Position numbers and translations under genes: made by a program. Source: Kineobactrum sediminis (lineage in GTDB: Bacteria > Pseudomonadota > Gammaproteobacteria > Pseudomonadales > Halieaceae). Taken from it: DNA of 64,000 nt. Shown piece after piece: positions 11,334 through 20,802 of the stretch. Location of the stretch: contig NZ_PKLZ01000001.1 of assembly GCF_002868715.1 (NCBI RefSeq), positions 682,001-746,000 on the forward strand. Direction: 5' to 3'. The notes below the pieces were generated by a model, which worked only from the letters and a program-made list of their open reading frames with translations, did no database searches and was not told the origin of the DNA. Numbering within the stretch: the first letter of the stretch is position 1; each line of letters begins with the position of its first letter.

Positions 11334-12046
11334 GCAGCAGCCTCCTTGCGGAAATACATGACCACGCTTTTACCCATCACCGGGTTCAGCCACTTTTCCA
11401 GCGTTCGGGTAAACAAGGGCTGCTGCAACATGTCCCAGACCAGCAGGCGGTGGTATTGCCGCACCAGCCAGTTCGTCTCAACGGTTTTCCAGAACAGGCA
11501 GCGCAGCCACCAGTAGGGCGCGTGCAGCGCATGGGCACCGTGGCTGTGATAGCCCACAAAGCCACGGTGTTCAATTTCCGAGCGCAGCATACCGCGGCGA
11601 AAAATTCTCAGGTGGCCACCGGGCACCAGGTGGTACTGTTTGCGCAGTGCCCAGCAGAGGCGCTCTGGCCAGCGTCGCGGTACGCTCACGCAGAGCATGC
11701 CCTGCGGCTTCAGCACCCGGCGGATTTCCATCAGGGCGGCCCGATAATCGGGAATATGCTCCAGTACTTCCGAGCAGATTACTTTATCGAAGGTAGCGTC
11801 GGCAAAGGGCAGCGCCAGCGCCGACGCGGCGGTGAGGTCCAGTCGCTTGCATGTGTTATCCGGCTCCGCGAATTCCTGATAACGACTGCGGGCAGTGACC
11901 AGGTCCCCATGGGAAAGATCGACCCCTACCGCATGCACATCCCCCAGGATGTAGGCGGCAATGGCATGCCGACCCTCGCCGCAGCCGAGGTCCAGCAGGC
12001 GCTCACCGGGGTGCAGGGCGAAGTAGCGAAAATCAACGGTTTGCAT
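11330..12046 (-). CDS. Class I SAM-dependent methyltransferase (Methyltransf_11 type)
   Basis: A 238-residue protein. It begins MQTVDFRYFALHPGERLLDL with motif I LLDLGCGEGRHA. It also has CSEVLEHIPDYRAALMEIRR and LKPQGMLCVSVPRRWPE, typical of UbiE/COQ5-like methyltransferases. The ATG at 12046 has GGAAGG upstream and overlaps the GT4 gene end by 14 bases. A much longer in-frame extension upstream is antisense-like and rejected. The C-terminal half contains aromatic, basic segments that may contact membrane or a lipid-linked substrate. Substrate unknown, presumably the glycan handled by the neighbouring GT4. Confidence 0.8.
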   Translation of the reverse strand: MQTVDFRYFALHPGERLLDLGCGEGRHAIAAYILGDVHAVGVDLSHGDLVTARSRYQEFAEPDNTCKRLDLTAASALALPFADATFDKVICSEVLEHIPDYRAALMEIRRVLKPQGMLCVSVPRRWPERLCWALRKQYHLVPGGHLRIFRRGMLRSEIEHRGFVGYHSHGAHALHAPYWWLRCLFWKTVETNWLVRQYHRLLVWDMLQQPLFTRTLEKWLNPVMGKSVVMYFRKEAAA

Positions 12047-13433
12047 CGGCGATAACCTTCCGATAATAAGCGTCCATGTCCCGGGCACAGACTTGCCAGC
12101 TAAACCGCTCCAGAATACGTTGTCGACCCGCCAGCCCCAGAGTGGCTCGTCGCAGGGGATCTTCCAGCAGCGCTGCAATAGCCTCCGCCAGCGCATCCGC
12201 GTTGCGGGCGGGCACCAGCACACCGGCATCACCGACGACTTCGGGCAGGGCACCACCATCGCTCGAAACCACCGGCACACCGCAGGCCATGGCTTCGCCC
12301 GCAGGCAAACCAAAGCCCTCATAAACGGAGGGCACTACAGCAATGCTGGATTCGGCATAATAGCGGACCATATCCGCCGTGCTGATACCACTGACAAAGC
12401 GGATACGATCCGCAATACCAAGGCGCGCTATCAGGCGCTCGGTCTTGCCGCCGGGCTCGGGCAGGCTGACCAGCAACAATTCCAGATCCGGGTAGCGTTG
12501 CAGCAGTTTGGCGTAAGCCTGCAGTAAATAGCGTAACCCCTTGAGCGGTGCGTCCGCAGATGCAGTCGCCATCAGCCGTCGCGGATTCCGGGTGACCTCC
12601 GGCAGTGGGCGAAACTCCTCGGTATCGATGCCGTTGTGGACCAGGGCAATACCCGCCGGCTGCAGGCCAAAGTCCCGGGCGATATCCTGGCGAGAACAGT
12701 CCGAGACGGTAACCACATGGTGCAGGCGTTTTATGACCCTCTGTTGCATTCGCAGAAACGAATGCCAGCGGCGGATCAGTAACTTCTGGTGCCAGTTACT
12801 GGCCGCACTGAGGGCGATGCGCAGGTCGCTGGTAATAGGGTGATGCACCGTCGTTACCAGCGGCAGACCCATGTTCTGCAGTTCCAGCATACCGTAACTC
12901 AGGCTCTGGTTATCGTGAATGAGATCATAGCTATCGCCATGCCGGCGCAAATACTTCACCACACGACGCCCGAAGGTATAGGGTTCGGAAAAGCCGCCGG
13001 TCAATTTACTGGTCCACTCGATAATATTACTCAGGGAGCGCAAATGATGAGGACGTAGTGATTGCAGGCCATTCTCGAACAGGTCAAGGCTGGGCAGCTG
13101 GACGAGGCGCACCCGTGGGTCAAGATGGGGGTAGGGTGGCCCGGAAATCACGTCCACGGTATGTCCCGCATCCACCAGGGCCTTGCTCAGGTACCTGAGG
13201 TAGACTCCCTGGCCGCCTGCATGCGGTTTACTGCGATAGCCGAGCAGGGCAATACGCAAAGACGGCAATGTCTCTGGCTGCACTACCGGAATAAATGGAG
13301 AACCCTCGGCAAGCGCGCTGGCCGGCGGCTCACCCGGTACTATATCAAAATGCCTGATGACGGCGTTCCTTTCAGTGTCAAGGCGGGAATCAGGGCCCGG
13401 GCACCCAGTGTTACAGGCAGAAACCGCGCGCAT
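12033..13433 (-). CDS. Glycosyltransferase family 4
   Basis: Up to 466 residues with a GT-B fold. The N-domain motif is LRIALLGYRSKPHAGGQGVY. The GT4 E-x7-E motif is in SVYEGFGLPAGEAMACGVPV near the C-terminus and contacts the nucleotide sugar. The start is uncertain: homologues usually begin near the LRIALLG strand, so the first about 55 residues may not be translated. TTG codons near 13267 and 13258 are alternatives. It heads a tightly coupled operon with a methyltransferase and a toroid protein. Donor and acceptor are unknown. Proximity to dTDP-rhamnose genes makes a rhamnose-containing glycan plausible, but this is inference. Confidence 0.85.
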   Translation of the reverse strand: MRAVSACNTGCPGPDSRLDTERNAVIRHFDIVPGEPPASALAEGSPFIPVVQPETLPSLRIALLGYRSKPHAGGQGVYLRYLSKALVDAGHTVDVISGPPYPHLDPRVRLVQLPSLDLFENGLQSLRPHHLRSLSNIIEWTSKLTGGFSEPYTFGRRVVKYLRRHGDSYDLIHDNQSLSYGMLELQNMGLPLVTTVHHPITSDLRIALSAASNWHQKLLIRRWHSFLRMQQRVIKRLHHVVTVSDCSRQDIARDFGLQPAGIALVHNGIDTEEFRPLPEVTRNPRRLMATASADAPLKGLRYLLQAYAKLLQRYPDLELLLVSLPEPGGKTERLIARLGIADRIRFVSGISTADMVRYYAESSIAVVPSVYEGFGLPAGEAMACGVPVVSSDGGALPEVVGDAGVLVPARNADALAEAIAALLEDPLRRATLGLAGRQRILERFSWQVCARDMDAYYRKVIADANR

Positions 13434-13507
13434 ACCAGGGCATGATTCTAGCAGTCAACGTGCCATAAAGACCAGCCCGGCGGCAGCGCGATCATCGAGG
13501 CATTTCA

Positions 13508-13537
13508 TCGTCAATTAAAGGATATTGAGCGTATAAT
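13508..13537 (+). promoter_or_regulatory. Sigma-70 type promoter for rfbA-rfbC
   Basis: A perfect -10 TATAAT lies at 13532-13537, with a weak -35 TCGTCA at 13508-13513 and an 18-base spacer. The rfbA start is at 13566, so the 5' leader would be about 20 bases. Confidence 0.6.
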
Positions 13538-13565
13538 CGCCGCTTTTAGGCGAATTGGGGACGGT

Positions 13566-14468
13566 ATGGCGATCACTTATAAAGGAATCATTCTTGCGGG
13601 AGGGTCCGGAACACGCCTGCACCCATTGACCAGCACCGTGAGTAAACAACTGATGCCGGTTTATGACAAGCCGATGATTTATTATCCCCTGGCCACACTC
13701 ATGCTCGCGGGCATCCGCGACATCCTTGTGATCACTACCCCGCGGGACCGGGAGGCTTTTGCCGACCTGCTGGGCGACGGTACACGCTGGGGCCTTAACA
13801 TCAGTTATACGGTGCAACCCAGTCCGGACGGCCTGGCGCAGGCGTTTTTGCTGGGCGAGACATTTATCGGCAACGATCCGGTAGCCCTGGTTCTGGGTGA
13901 CAACATTTTCTATGGCGGGGGCTTCACTCCCGGCCTGCGCAAGGCCGCCCGGCGCGACCGTGGCGCTTCCGTGTTCGCCTACTACGTTCAGGACCCGGAA
14001 CGTTATGGGGTGGTCAACTTTAATGACGACGGTATCGCGCTGGATATCGAAGAAAAACCGGCCAACCCCAAATCGCACTATGCCGTGACCGGCCTGTATT
14101 TCTATGACAATGATGTTGTGGATATCGCCCGGAGTATTCGTCCCTCACCCCGGGGAGAGCTGGAGATTACCGATGTCAACAAAGCCTACCTGGCGCGCGG
14201 TGATCTACAGGTTGAAGTCATGAGTCGCGGCACCGCATGGCTCGATACCGGCACCCATAACTCGCTGCTGGACGCGGCCAACTTCATTCGGGTAGTAGAA
14301 GAACGCCAGGGCCTGAAAATTGCCTGCCCCGAGGAAGTGGCTTACCGCATGGGCTATATTGATGCAGAACAACTGCTGGCGCTGGCCGCGCCCCTTGAAA
14401 AAAGCGGTTACGGACTCTACCTGCAACAGCTACTAAGCCGCCGGGAGATAATGAGCAATGAACTTTGA
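13566..14468 (+). CDS. rfbA: Glucose-1-phosphate thymidylyltransferase
   Basis: A 300-residue nucleotidyltransferase, first enzyme of dTDP-L-rhamnose synthesis (glucose-1-phosphate + dTTP to dTDP-glucose). The signature [11 protein letters not shown] near residue 11 and the following [15 protein letters not shown] are diagnostic of Rml[10 protein letters not shown] supplies the catalytic aspartate. Length matches the family. It overlaps rfbC by 11 bases, so the two are an operon. A good -10 box lies 28 bases upstream. Confidence 0.97.
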   Translation: MAITYKGIILAGGSGTRLHPLTSTVSKQLMPVYDKPMIYYPLATLMLAGIRDILVITTPRDREAFADLLGDGTRWGLNISYTVQPSPDGLAQAFLLGETFIGNDPVALVLGDNIFYGGGFTPGLRKAARRDRGASVFAYYVQDPERYGVVNFNDDGIALDIEEKPANPKSHYAVTGLYFYDNDVVDIARSIRPSPRGELEITDVNKAYLARGDLQVEVMSRGTAWLDTGTHNSLLDAANFIRVVEERQGLKIACPEEVAYRMGYIDAEQLLALAAPLEKSGYGLYLQQLLSRREIMSNEL

Positions 14469-15006
14469 ACCGACGCCACTGGCCGACCTGACCCTGATAG
14501 AGCCGCGCGTCTTTGGCGATGAGCGCGGCTTTTTTCTCGAGAGCTGGAATGCCGAGACCTTTCGCAGCGCCGGCTTTGAACTCGGCTTTGTGCAGGATAA
14601 TCATAGCCGCTCCGCCCGGGGCATTCTCCGGGGCCTGCACTACCAGACCCGGCAACCTCAGGGCAAGCTGGTACGGGTGACCAGCGGTGCGGTATTTGAT
14701 GTTGCCGTGGATTTGCGGCGATCCTCGCCCACCCTGGGACAGTGGTGGGGCACCGAACTCAGCGCCACCAATCACCGGATGCTGTGGGTGCCACCGGGCT
14801 TTGCCCACGGTTTCTATGTGCTGTCTGATTACGCGGACTTCCAGTACAAGTGCACCGATTATTATCACCCGGACAGTGAGGTGTGCCTGGCCTGGGACGA
14901 TCCGGCAGTCGGTATCGCGTGGCCGCTGGTTGATGCCGAAAAGCCACGACTTTCGAGCAAGGACAGTGAAGGGCTGGCCTGGGCAGAAATACCACTGTTT
15001 GAGTAG
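14458..15006 (+). CDS. rfbC: dTDP-4-dehydrorhamnose 3,5-epimerase
   Basis: A 182-residue cupin-fold epimerase. Motifs [30 protein letters not shown] and [13 protein letters not shown] are those of RmlC; the His in GLHYQ is the catalytic base. It converts the 4-keto-6-deoxyglucose intermediate to the L-configured sugar. Translationally coupled to rfbA. Its stop is only 3 bases from the convergent rmuC stop, leaving no room for a separate terminator. Confidence 0.96.
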   Translation: MNFEPTPLADLTLIEPRVFGDERGFFLESWNAETFRSAGFELGFVQDNHSRSARGILRGLHYQTRQPQGKLVRVTSGAVFDVAVDLRRSSPTLGQWWGTELSATNHRMLWVPPGFAHGFYVLSDYADFQYKCTDYYHPDSEVCLAWDDPAVGIAWPLVDAEKPRLSSKDSEGLAWAEIPLFE

Positions 15007-15009
15007 TTG

Positions 15010-16491
15010 TTAAACGACTCCCTGTGCCGGCGATGACGGCGTCGGGTCATCATCCAGTTGCTCGGCAACCGGGATATAATCAATTTCCAGGTTCGCCCTG
15101 TCGGCAAAAGAGGCGGGCAACTCGGCTTTGATCGAGGGTGCCAGTTGCTTGAATTCGCCTACCTGCTTCACCAGGTTGCCCTTGCCACTGACCAACTGGC
15201 CATCGGCCCTGGCGTAGGCCTCCTGGGCTTTGTCGAGCCCCTTTTTTACCCCTTCAAAACTCTCCAGGAAGCCATTCAGTTTCCTGAATACGGCATCCGC
15301 CTTTTGGGCCAGCGCCGCAGTGTGTTTATTCTGGTCTTCATAGCGCCACAGTTGGCGAACAATATTGAGACTGGTTAACAGGGTTGTAGGGGTTGCCACC
15401 AGTACGTTATTCCCAATGGCTTTCTGAAACAGGGTTTCATCGGCCTTGAGGGCCTCCACAAAAGCCGATTCAATCGGGATGAACATGAACACCATTTCCG
15501 GGGAGTTAAGCCCCGGGAGCTTGTAATAATCCTTTTCCGCCAGCTCACCAATCCGCTGGCTAATAGCGTTTACATGCTCTTTCAGGGCCTGTTTGCGCAA
15601 CAGCTCGTCCTCGCCATTTACGTAACGGGTATAGGCATTGAGTGAAACCTTGGCATCAATTACCAGGTGTTTATCCTGCGGTAAGTAGACAATGACGTCC
15701 GGGCGGCGGCGACCCTCTTCGGTGGTAATGGAAACCTCGCGCTTGTAGTCCAGCCCCAGCTGCAGGCCCGAGCGTTCAAGCACATTTTCCAGCACCAGTT
15801 CGCCCCAATTGCCCTGAAGCTTTTTTTGCCCGCGCAGTGCGGTCGACAGTTCGTGGGCTTCGGTAGTGATTTTCTGGTTCAGTTCTTTCAGGGTTTCCAG
15901 CTCTTTGCGCAGCTCGCCCTGCTGGGTGGTTTCGCGGTGGTGAATTTCCTGAACTTCCTTCTTGAAACCATCCATCGACTGCTGGAAGGGATTCATCACC
16001 GACGCCAGGCTGGTTCTGCTGTGCTCCTGCAGGACTTTGCTTTTTGCATCAAGGATGTCATTGGCCAGCACCTTGAACTGTTCGGACAATGCTTTTTTCT
16101 GCTCTTCGAATTGCGTGACCTGCTGTGCATGGCCCTTTTCCCGTTCATCCAGGGACGTTTTCAGTTGCGTGCAGGTTGCAGCGAGCTCCGCGTATTTCTC
16201 CTGCAGGAGGCGGTATTCCTGCTGCCATTTGCCATATTCAGCTTTTTGCTCCCGCGATACCTCCGTCAGCCGTGCCTGCAGTTCGCTCTGGTGCCTGATA
16301 TTTACGTTCAACTCTGCTGCAACTGAATGTCGTGCTTTTTCTGCATTGTGCCGCTCAGTGACGGCCACATTCAGCTGCTGCAACAGGGCGGCGTTCTTTT
16401 TGCCCAGGAACACATAGGTCACAAGAAAACCGAGGATGGCCGCGATCAGGGCAACCAGTGCCATCTCCGGCGTAACGAACAGGTCTTGCAT
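15010..16491 (-). CDS. rmuC: DNA recombination protein RmuC
   Basis: A 493-residue protein with an N-terminal membrane anchor (MALVALIAAILGFLVTYVF). A long coiled coil follows to about residue 200, then the RmuC nuclease-like domain with LQGNWGELVLENVLERSGL, RRRPDVIVYLPQDKHLVIDA and MVFMFIPIESAF. The VIDAKV block fits a PD-(D/E)XK-like fold. RmuC limits inversions at short inverted repeats. The start at 16491 (MQDLFV) is preferred over an upstream extension that runs into the intergenic region. It separates the two pairs of rhamnose genes, an odd position for a housekeeping gene. Confidence 0.93.
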   Translation of the reverse strand: MQDLFVTPEMALVALIAAILGFLVTYVFLGKKNAALLQQLNVAVTERHNAEKARHSVAAELNVNIRHQSELQARLTEVSREQKAEYGKWQQEYRLLQEKYAELAATCTQLKTSLDEREKGHAQQVTQFEEQKKALSEQFKVLANDILDAKSKVLQEHSRTSLASVMNPFQQSMDGFKKEVQEIHHRETTQQGELRKELETLKELNQKITTEAHELSTALRGQKKLQGNWGELVLENVLERSGLQLGLDYKREVSITTEEGRRRPDVIVYLPQDKHLVIDAKVSLNAYTRYVNGEDELLRKQALKEHVNAISQRIGELAEKDYYKLPGLNSPEMVFMFIPIESAFVEALKADETLFQKAIGNNVLVATPTTLLTSLNIVRQLWRYEDQNKHTAALAQKADAVFRKLNGFLESFEGVKKGLDKAQEAYARADGQLVSGKGNLVKQVGEFKQLAPSIKAELPASFADRANLEIDYIPVAEQLDDDPTPSSPAQGVV

Positions 16492-16632
16492 TATTTTTCC
16501 CCGGGCAATATCTGAAAACTGCAGAATAACAGAATACTGCAAATCGCCGCCCGCCTCTCTCGCGAATGTCCATCCGGGTATTTTGCAGTTAACATATCGC
16601 GGATACCCAGATCATTGTTAAAGGAGCGAGCT

Positions 16633-17409
16633 GTGGTTCCGAATTATTTTCAATTGAATAAAAAAATCGCGCTGGTAACGGGAGCCTCCAGTGGGTTGGG
16701 CGTGCACTTTGCCAATGTACTCGCGAATGAGGGTGCCACGGTGATTCTCGCCGCACGACGGGTAGAAAAACTGGCACAGGAAGTGGCCGCCATCAAGGCA
16801 GCAGGGGGGAAAGCGGATTCGGTAGCCATGGATGTCACCAGCCCGGACAGTGTTCAGCAGGCATTTGCGGATATCGCGGCCCGGCATGGCGCCATCGATA
16901 TCCTGATCAACAATGCCGGAGTTGCCAGTGACCCCATCAAATTTCTCGATACCGGTGAAGAGGACTGGAACCGGATAATTGAGACCAACCTCAATGGCGC
17001 CTGGAGAGTGGCGCGAGCGGGTGCCCGGCAAATGGCTGAAGCAGGAGTGACGGGCAGCATCGTCAATATCGGATCTATCTATGGCCTGCATACCGGTGCG
17101 CTCAAGGCCGCCTACAATGTCTCCAAGACCGGTGTGGTCCAGCTGACGAAAGCCATGGCCATAGAGCTGTGCCGTAACCGGATTCGTGTTAACGCCCTGT
17201 GCCCCGGATGGTTTCTCACCGATATCAACAGCGAGTATTTCCACAGCGAGAGCGGTGAGCGTTACATCAAGACCATTCCCGCCAGGCGCATGGGCGAACT
17301 TGAAGACCTGACAGTGCCGCTACTGATGCTGGCCAGCAATACTGCCGGTGGTTACATGACAGGGACAACAGTGACAGTGGACGGCGGCATGGTGGAGAGC
17401 CCCATCTGA
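16633..17409 (+). CDS. Short-chain dehydrogenase/reductase
   Basis: A 258-residue classical SDR starting at GTG, with AAAGGAG 7 bases upstream. The dinucleotide-binding motif TGASSGLG, NNAG, the active-site serine in NIGSIYG, and YNVSK are all present. The C-terminal GGYMTGTTVTVDGG block is typical of FabG-like SDRs. The oxidised substrate cannot be predicted. It lies between rmuC and rfbB, sharing a divergent upstream region with rmuC. A sugar-modifying role is possible from position only. Confidence 0.88.
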   Translation: MVPNYFQLNKKIALVTGASSGLGVHFANVLANEGATVILAARRVEKLAQEVAAIKAAGGKADSVAMDVTSPDSVQQAFADIAARHGAIDILINNAGVASDPIKFLDTGEEDWNRIIETNLNGAWRVARAGARQMAEAGVTGSIVNIGSIYGLHTGALKAAYNVSKTGVVQLTKAMAIELCRNRIRVNALCPGWFLTDINSEYFHSESGERYIKTIPARRMGELEDLTVPLLMLASNTAGGYMTGTTVTVDGGMVESPI

Positions 17410-17419
17410 CCGGACCAGC

Positions 17420-18487
17420 TCAGACCACCAGCAGCGGCCGCCACCAGTTTTCATTGGCCAGGTACCAGTCGATGGTGCGGCGAATCCCGGTTTCAAAGGT
17501 CTCCCGGGGGGCATAACCCAGTTCACGGCTGACCCGGCCGGCGTCGATCGCGTACCGCCAGTCGTGGCCGGCACGGTCCTCTACAAAACGGATCAACTCA
17601 CGGGCACTGCCGCGTGAGGTACCCGCTGCATCAGGAAAGGATTCCGCCAGCGCGGGGTCCCGGCGAAAACGGGCGTCCATCTCATCACAGAGCAGCTCGA
17701 CAATGGCCAGGTTGTTCCATTCGTTATTGCCGCCGATATTGTAGCTCTCGCCGATAACGCCGGCCTCCAGCACACACTCAATCCCGCGACAGTGGTCTTC
17801 CACATACAGCCAATCGCGAATATTGCTGCCATTGCCATACACTGGCAGGTCTTTACCCCGCAGGATATTGGTGAGGCACAGGGGGATCAGCTTCTCGGGG
17901 AAATGCCAGGGACCATAGTTATTGGAGCAGTTGCTGGTAGTCACCTGCAGACCATACGTATGGTGATAGGCACGCACCAGATGGTCGGATGCGGCCTTGC
18001 TGGCAGAGTAGGGGGAGTTGGGCTGGTATTGCTGTGCCTCATGGAAACCCGGCGCATCGGCTGCCAGGGAGCCATATACCTCGTCGGTCGAAACGTGATG
18101 GAAGCGGTGGGGCATTACAGTGGGGCCGCCCAGCCAGACTTCGCGTGCGGCCTTGAGCAGGGTGTGCGTACCCACAATATTGGTATCGATAAATGCGTCC
18201 GGGCCGGTAATGGAGCGGTCGACATGGCTCTCTGCGGCAAAGTGCACGATACAGTCGACGGCGTGTTCGCGGAGAGTCGACAGCACCCGGGCATAATCGC
18301 AAATATCGGCGTGTATGAAGTGAAACCCGGGGCGACCTTCCAGCGCGGCCAGATTAGCGCGGTTACCTGCGTAGGTCAGTGCGTCGTAAGCCACCACCGT
18401 GTCTTCCGGGTGCCGGGCTCGCCAGTAGTGCACAAAATTGGCGCCGATAAAGCCGGCGGCGCCGGTTACCAGCAGGGATCTAGTCAT
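17420..18487 (-). CDS. rfbB: dTDP-glucose 4,6-dehydratase
   Basis: A 355-residue extended SDR. VTGAAGFIGANFVHY is the NAD-binding loop. HFAAESHVDRSI and the catalytic YSASKAASDHLVRAYHHTYG with NCSNNYGPW are diagnostic of RmlB. It makes dTDP-4-keto-6-deoxyglucose. The ATG at 18487 overlaps the rfbD stop by 8 bases. A longer upstream reading would lie inside rfbD and is rejected. It converges on the SDR gene with a 10-base gap. Confidence 0.97.
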   Translation of the reverse strand: MTRSLLVTGAAGFIGANFVHYWRARHPEDTVVAYDALTYAGNRANLAALEGRPGFHFIHADICDYARVLSTLREHAVDCIVHFAAESHVDRSITGPDAFIDTNIVGTHTLLKAAREVWLGGPTVMPHRFHHVSTDEVYGSLAADAPGFHEAQQYQPNSPYSASKAASDHLVRAYHHTYGLQVTTSNCSNNYGPWHFPEKLIPLCLTNILRGKDLPVYGNGSNIRDWLYVEDHCRGIECVLEAGVIGESYNIGGNNEWNNLAIVELLCDEMDARFRRDPALAESFPDAAGTSRGSARELIRFVEDRAGHDWRYAIDAGRVSRELGYAPRETFETGIRRTIDWYLANENWWRPLLVV

Positions 18488-19361
18488 GTCCGTGGTCCTT
18501 GAGGTCTTGTAACATGGCGCGCAATTGTACCCGCCAATGCACCGGGGACAAACCCAGGTCATGCCAGCTTTGCTGCTTGTCCAACACGCTGAAGGCAGGC
18601 CGCTGTGCCGGCGTTGGGTAGTCACTCGCAGGAATAGGTAGCACGGCAACGGGCCGGGAAAGCAGGCCTGCCGCCAGACCTTCCTCGGCGATGGCGACCG
18701 CAAAATCATACCAGCTGCATACCCCGGCATCACTCCAGTGGTAAATCCCCTGTAGCTGTGGGCGTTCAACCGCCGCCCAGATCGCCTCCGCGAGGCCCCG
18801 GGCCCAGGTTGGGGTTCCCACCTGGTCACACACTACAGCCAGGCTGTCCCGTTCGCGCATCAGGCGCAGCATGGTGTTGACAAAATTGGCGTCGGATCGC
18901 GAGTACACCCAGCCCGTACGCATAATAAACGCGCCCGGCAATGCCGCCTGTACAGCACGCTCCCCGGCCAGCTTACTGCGGCCGTAGGCGCCGAGCGGAT
19001 GGGTGGGCGATGACGGTGTATAAGGATGCGCGGCCTCACCGGAAAACACGAAATCCGTGGATACGTGAACCATTCGGCACCCGATCCTGGCGCAGGCAGC
19101 GGCCAGGTTCACAGCCCCGGTCGCGTTAATTGCAGTGGCCTGGTCTTCATCGCTTTCCGCACGATCCACTGCGGTGTACGCGGCCGCATTAAGCACCCAG
19201 TCCGGCCGATGGTTTTCCAGGCAAGACTCGACCGCGGCAGCATCGCTGATATCCAGCTGCGCTCGGTCCAGGCTGACCAGGTTTACGGTCGCGGGCGCTG
19301 AGCGCTGCAGTTCGCGACCCAGCTGGCCGCGGGCACCGGTAACAACAATGGTTTTTGGCAA
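18480..19361 (-). CDS. rfbD: dTDP-4-dehydrorhamnose reductase
   Basis: A 293-residue RmlD: VVTGARGQLGRELQR for NADPH binding, VHVSTDFVFSG and the active-site YGRSKLAGE. It completes dTDP-L-rhamnose synthesis. The start is probably TTG at 19361, with GGAG 8 bases upstream. ATG codons at 19403 and 19424 would add a poorly conserved extension. It heads the rfbD-rfbB pair, so all four rml genes occur within 6 kb but in two converging transcription units. Confidence 0.93.
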   Translation of the reverse strand: MPKTIVVTGARGQLGRELQRSAPATVNLVSLDRAQLDISDAAAVESCLENHRPDWVLNAAAYTAVDRAESDEDQATAINATGAVNLAAACARIGCRMVHVSTDFVFSGEAAHPYTPSSPTHPLGAYGRSKLAGERAVQAALPGAFIMRTGWVYSRSDANFVNTMLRLMRERDSLAVVCDQVGTPTWARGLAEAIWAAVERPQLQGIYHWSDAGVCSWYDFAVAIAEEGLAAGLLSRPVAVLPIPASDYPTPAQRPAFSVLDKQQSWHDLGLSPVHWRVQLRAMLQDLKDHGHD

Positions 19362-19543
19362 GCAATGACTCCGATTCGAGGATTTGATCCAGGGGCGTGA
19401 CATGATAAAGGCTGGGACGGCCACCGCCTAGCCCGGCATTGCGGTGATGCAGGGGCATTACGAGTATGCTCGGCAATAAAGGAGTATTGCCAGCAGCGCC
19501 TTGTGCATTCATCATGCCTTGCGTTGAATAACGGGTAGAACTT

Positions 19544-20704
19544 ATGGATATCGCATCATTCAGGGATTTCTGGGAACTGGTGACCGATGTATGGGAGCAC
19601 GGCGTCTACGGCGCTGATATTGTGCACGTATTGGCCGCGCTGTTCATTATCCTGGTGGCCCTGCTATTTCGAAACATGTTCACCCGTTATGCGATGGGCG
19701 CGCTGCAGCGCGCGGCGAACAGGACCCATACGGAACTGGATAACGCCCTGCTTGATGCCGTACGCGGGCCACTGCGTTTCCTGCCGGTACTGCTGGGCAT
19801 TTTCTTCGCCACCAGCGTACTCAAGGTAGACGAACAGGTCGCAGACTTCCTCTACAACATCAACCGATCACTGGTCGTATTTACGCTGTTCTGGACATTT
19901 CACCAGCTGACCGGGCCAGTCGGCGCGTTACTACAGCGCTCCCGCGGATTCCTCACCCAGCCCATGGTTGACTGGATGGTCAAGATTGGCCGGATACTGC
20001 TCATCCTGGTGGGCGCGGCGACGATACTGGAACTCTGGGGCATTGCGGTCGGGCCCATCATCGCCGGTCTCGGGCTGTTCGGCGTGGCCGTTGCCCTGGG
20101 CGCCCAGGATTTGTTCAAGAACCTCATCGCGGGTCTCTTTGTTATCGGCGAACGCCGCTTTCAGGTTGGCGACTGGGTAAGCGTCGATGGCGTGGTTGAA
20201 GGTATTGCGATGGAGATAGGATTTCGCACCACCACCGTGCGCCGCTTCGATCGCGCCCCCGTTTATGTGCCCAATTCTCGTTTGGCAGACAACGCGGTCA
20301 TCAACTTTTCCCGCATGAGCCACCGTCGTATCAGCTGGATGCTGGGTGTTGAATACCGCACTACCCTGGAACAGCTGAAGCAGATCCGCGATGGCATAGA
20401 GAACTACATTCTCGATAATGACGAATTCGCCCAGCCCACTGAGGTACCGACTTTTGTACGCATCGACTCATTCAACAACAGCTCCATCGACATCATGCTG
20501 TACTGTTTTACGAACACGACCGTCTGGGGTGACTGGCTGGAAATCAAGGAGCGGCTTGCCTACAAGATAAAGGAAATTGTCGAGGACGCGGGTGCAGGTT
20601 TCGCCTTCCCCAGCCGTTCGCTCTATCTGGAAAGCCTGCCCGATGCGCCGGAGGTTTTCCCGTTGTCACCGGCCCAACAACCGGGCCCCGCGACGGCCGA
20701 TTAA
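19544..20704 (+). CDS. MscS-family mechanosensitive channel
   Basis: A 386-residue inner-membrane protein with about four N-terminal transmembrane segments. The MscS pore helix and beta domain follow: GLGLFGVAVALGAQDLFKNLIAG, then FVIGERRFQVGDWVSVDGVVEG and VPNSRLADNAVINFS. This family releases solutes on hypo-osmotic shock. It is longer than E. coli MscS (286 residues), with extra N-terminal segments. A palindromic repeat begins 7 bases after its stop. Confidence 0.92.
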   Translation: MDIASFRDFWELVTDVWEHGVYGADIVHVLAALFIILVALLFRNMFTRYAMGALQRAANRTHTELDNALLDAVRGPLRFLPVLLGIFFATSVLKVDEQVADFLYNINRSLVVFTLFWTFHQLTGPVGALLQRSRGFLTQPMVDWMVKIGRILLILVGAATILELWGIAVGPIIAGLGLFGVAVALGAQDLFKNLIAGLFVIGERRFQVGDWVSVDGVVEGIAMEIGFRTTTVRRFDRAPVYVPNSRLADNAVINFSRMSHRRISWMLGVEYRTTLEQLKQIRDGIENYILDNDEFAQPTEVPTFVRIDSFNNSSIDIMLYCFTNTTVWGDWLEIKERLAYKIKEIVEDAGAGFAFPSRSLYLESLPDAPEVFPLSPAQQPGPATAD

Positions 20705-20710
20705 AACCAC

Positions 20711-20768
20711 GGGGTCAGGTCTCGCATTGTAGCATTTCGCCAAATGCTATAATGCGAGACCTGACCCC
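20711..20768. repeat. 58-bp palindromic repeat, copy 1
   Basis: Two 27-base arms beginning GGGGTCAGGTCTCGCATTG flank a 4-base centre (cgcc); one G/T mismatch lets the RNA pair fully. It lies between mscS and the DUF885 gene. Two further copies start at 22721 and 24674. The size and intergenic placement match REP-like elements mobilised by RAYT transposases, but no such transposase is in the window. Confidence 0.9.
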
Positions 20769-20802
20769 GCTGTCACACTATCATCATACATAGGCCAGAT
20801 TT

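Noticed and set aside
12047-12322. N-terminal extension of the Methyltransf_11 gene
   Set aside because: It overlaps the GT4 C-terminus in another frame, while 12046 has a good ribosome site.
16516-16589. Repeated ACTGCA(A/G) boxes between rmuC and the SDR
   Set aside because: Short and irregularly spaced; not convincing as an operator.
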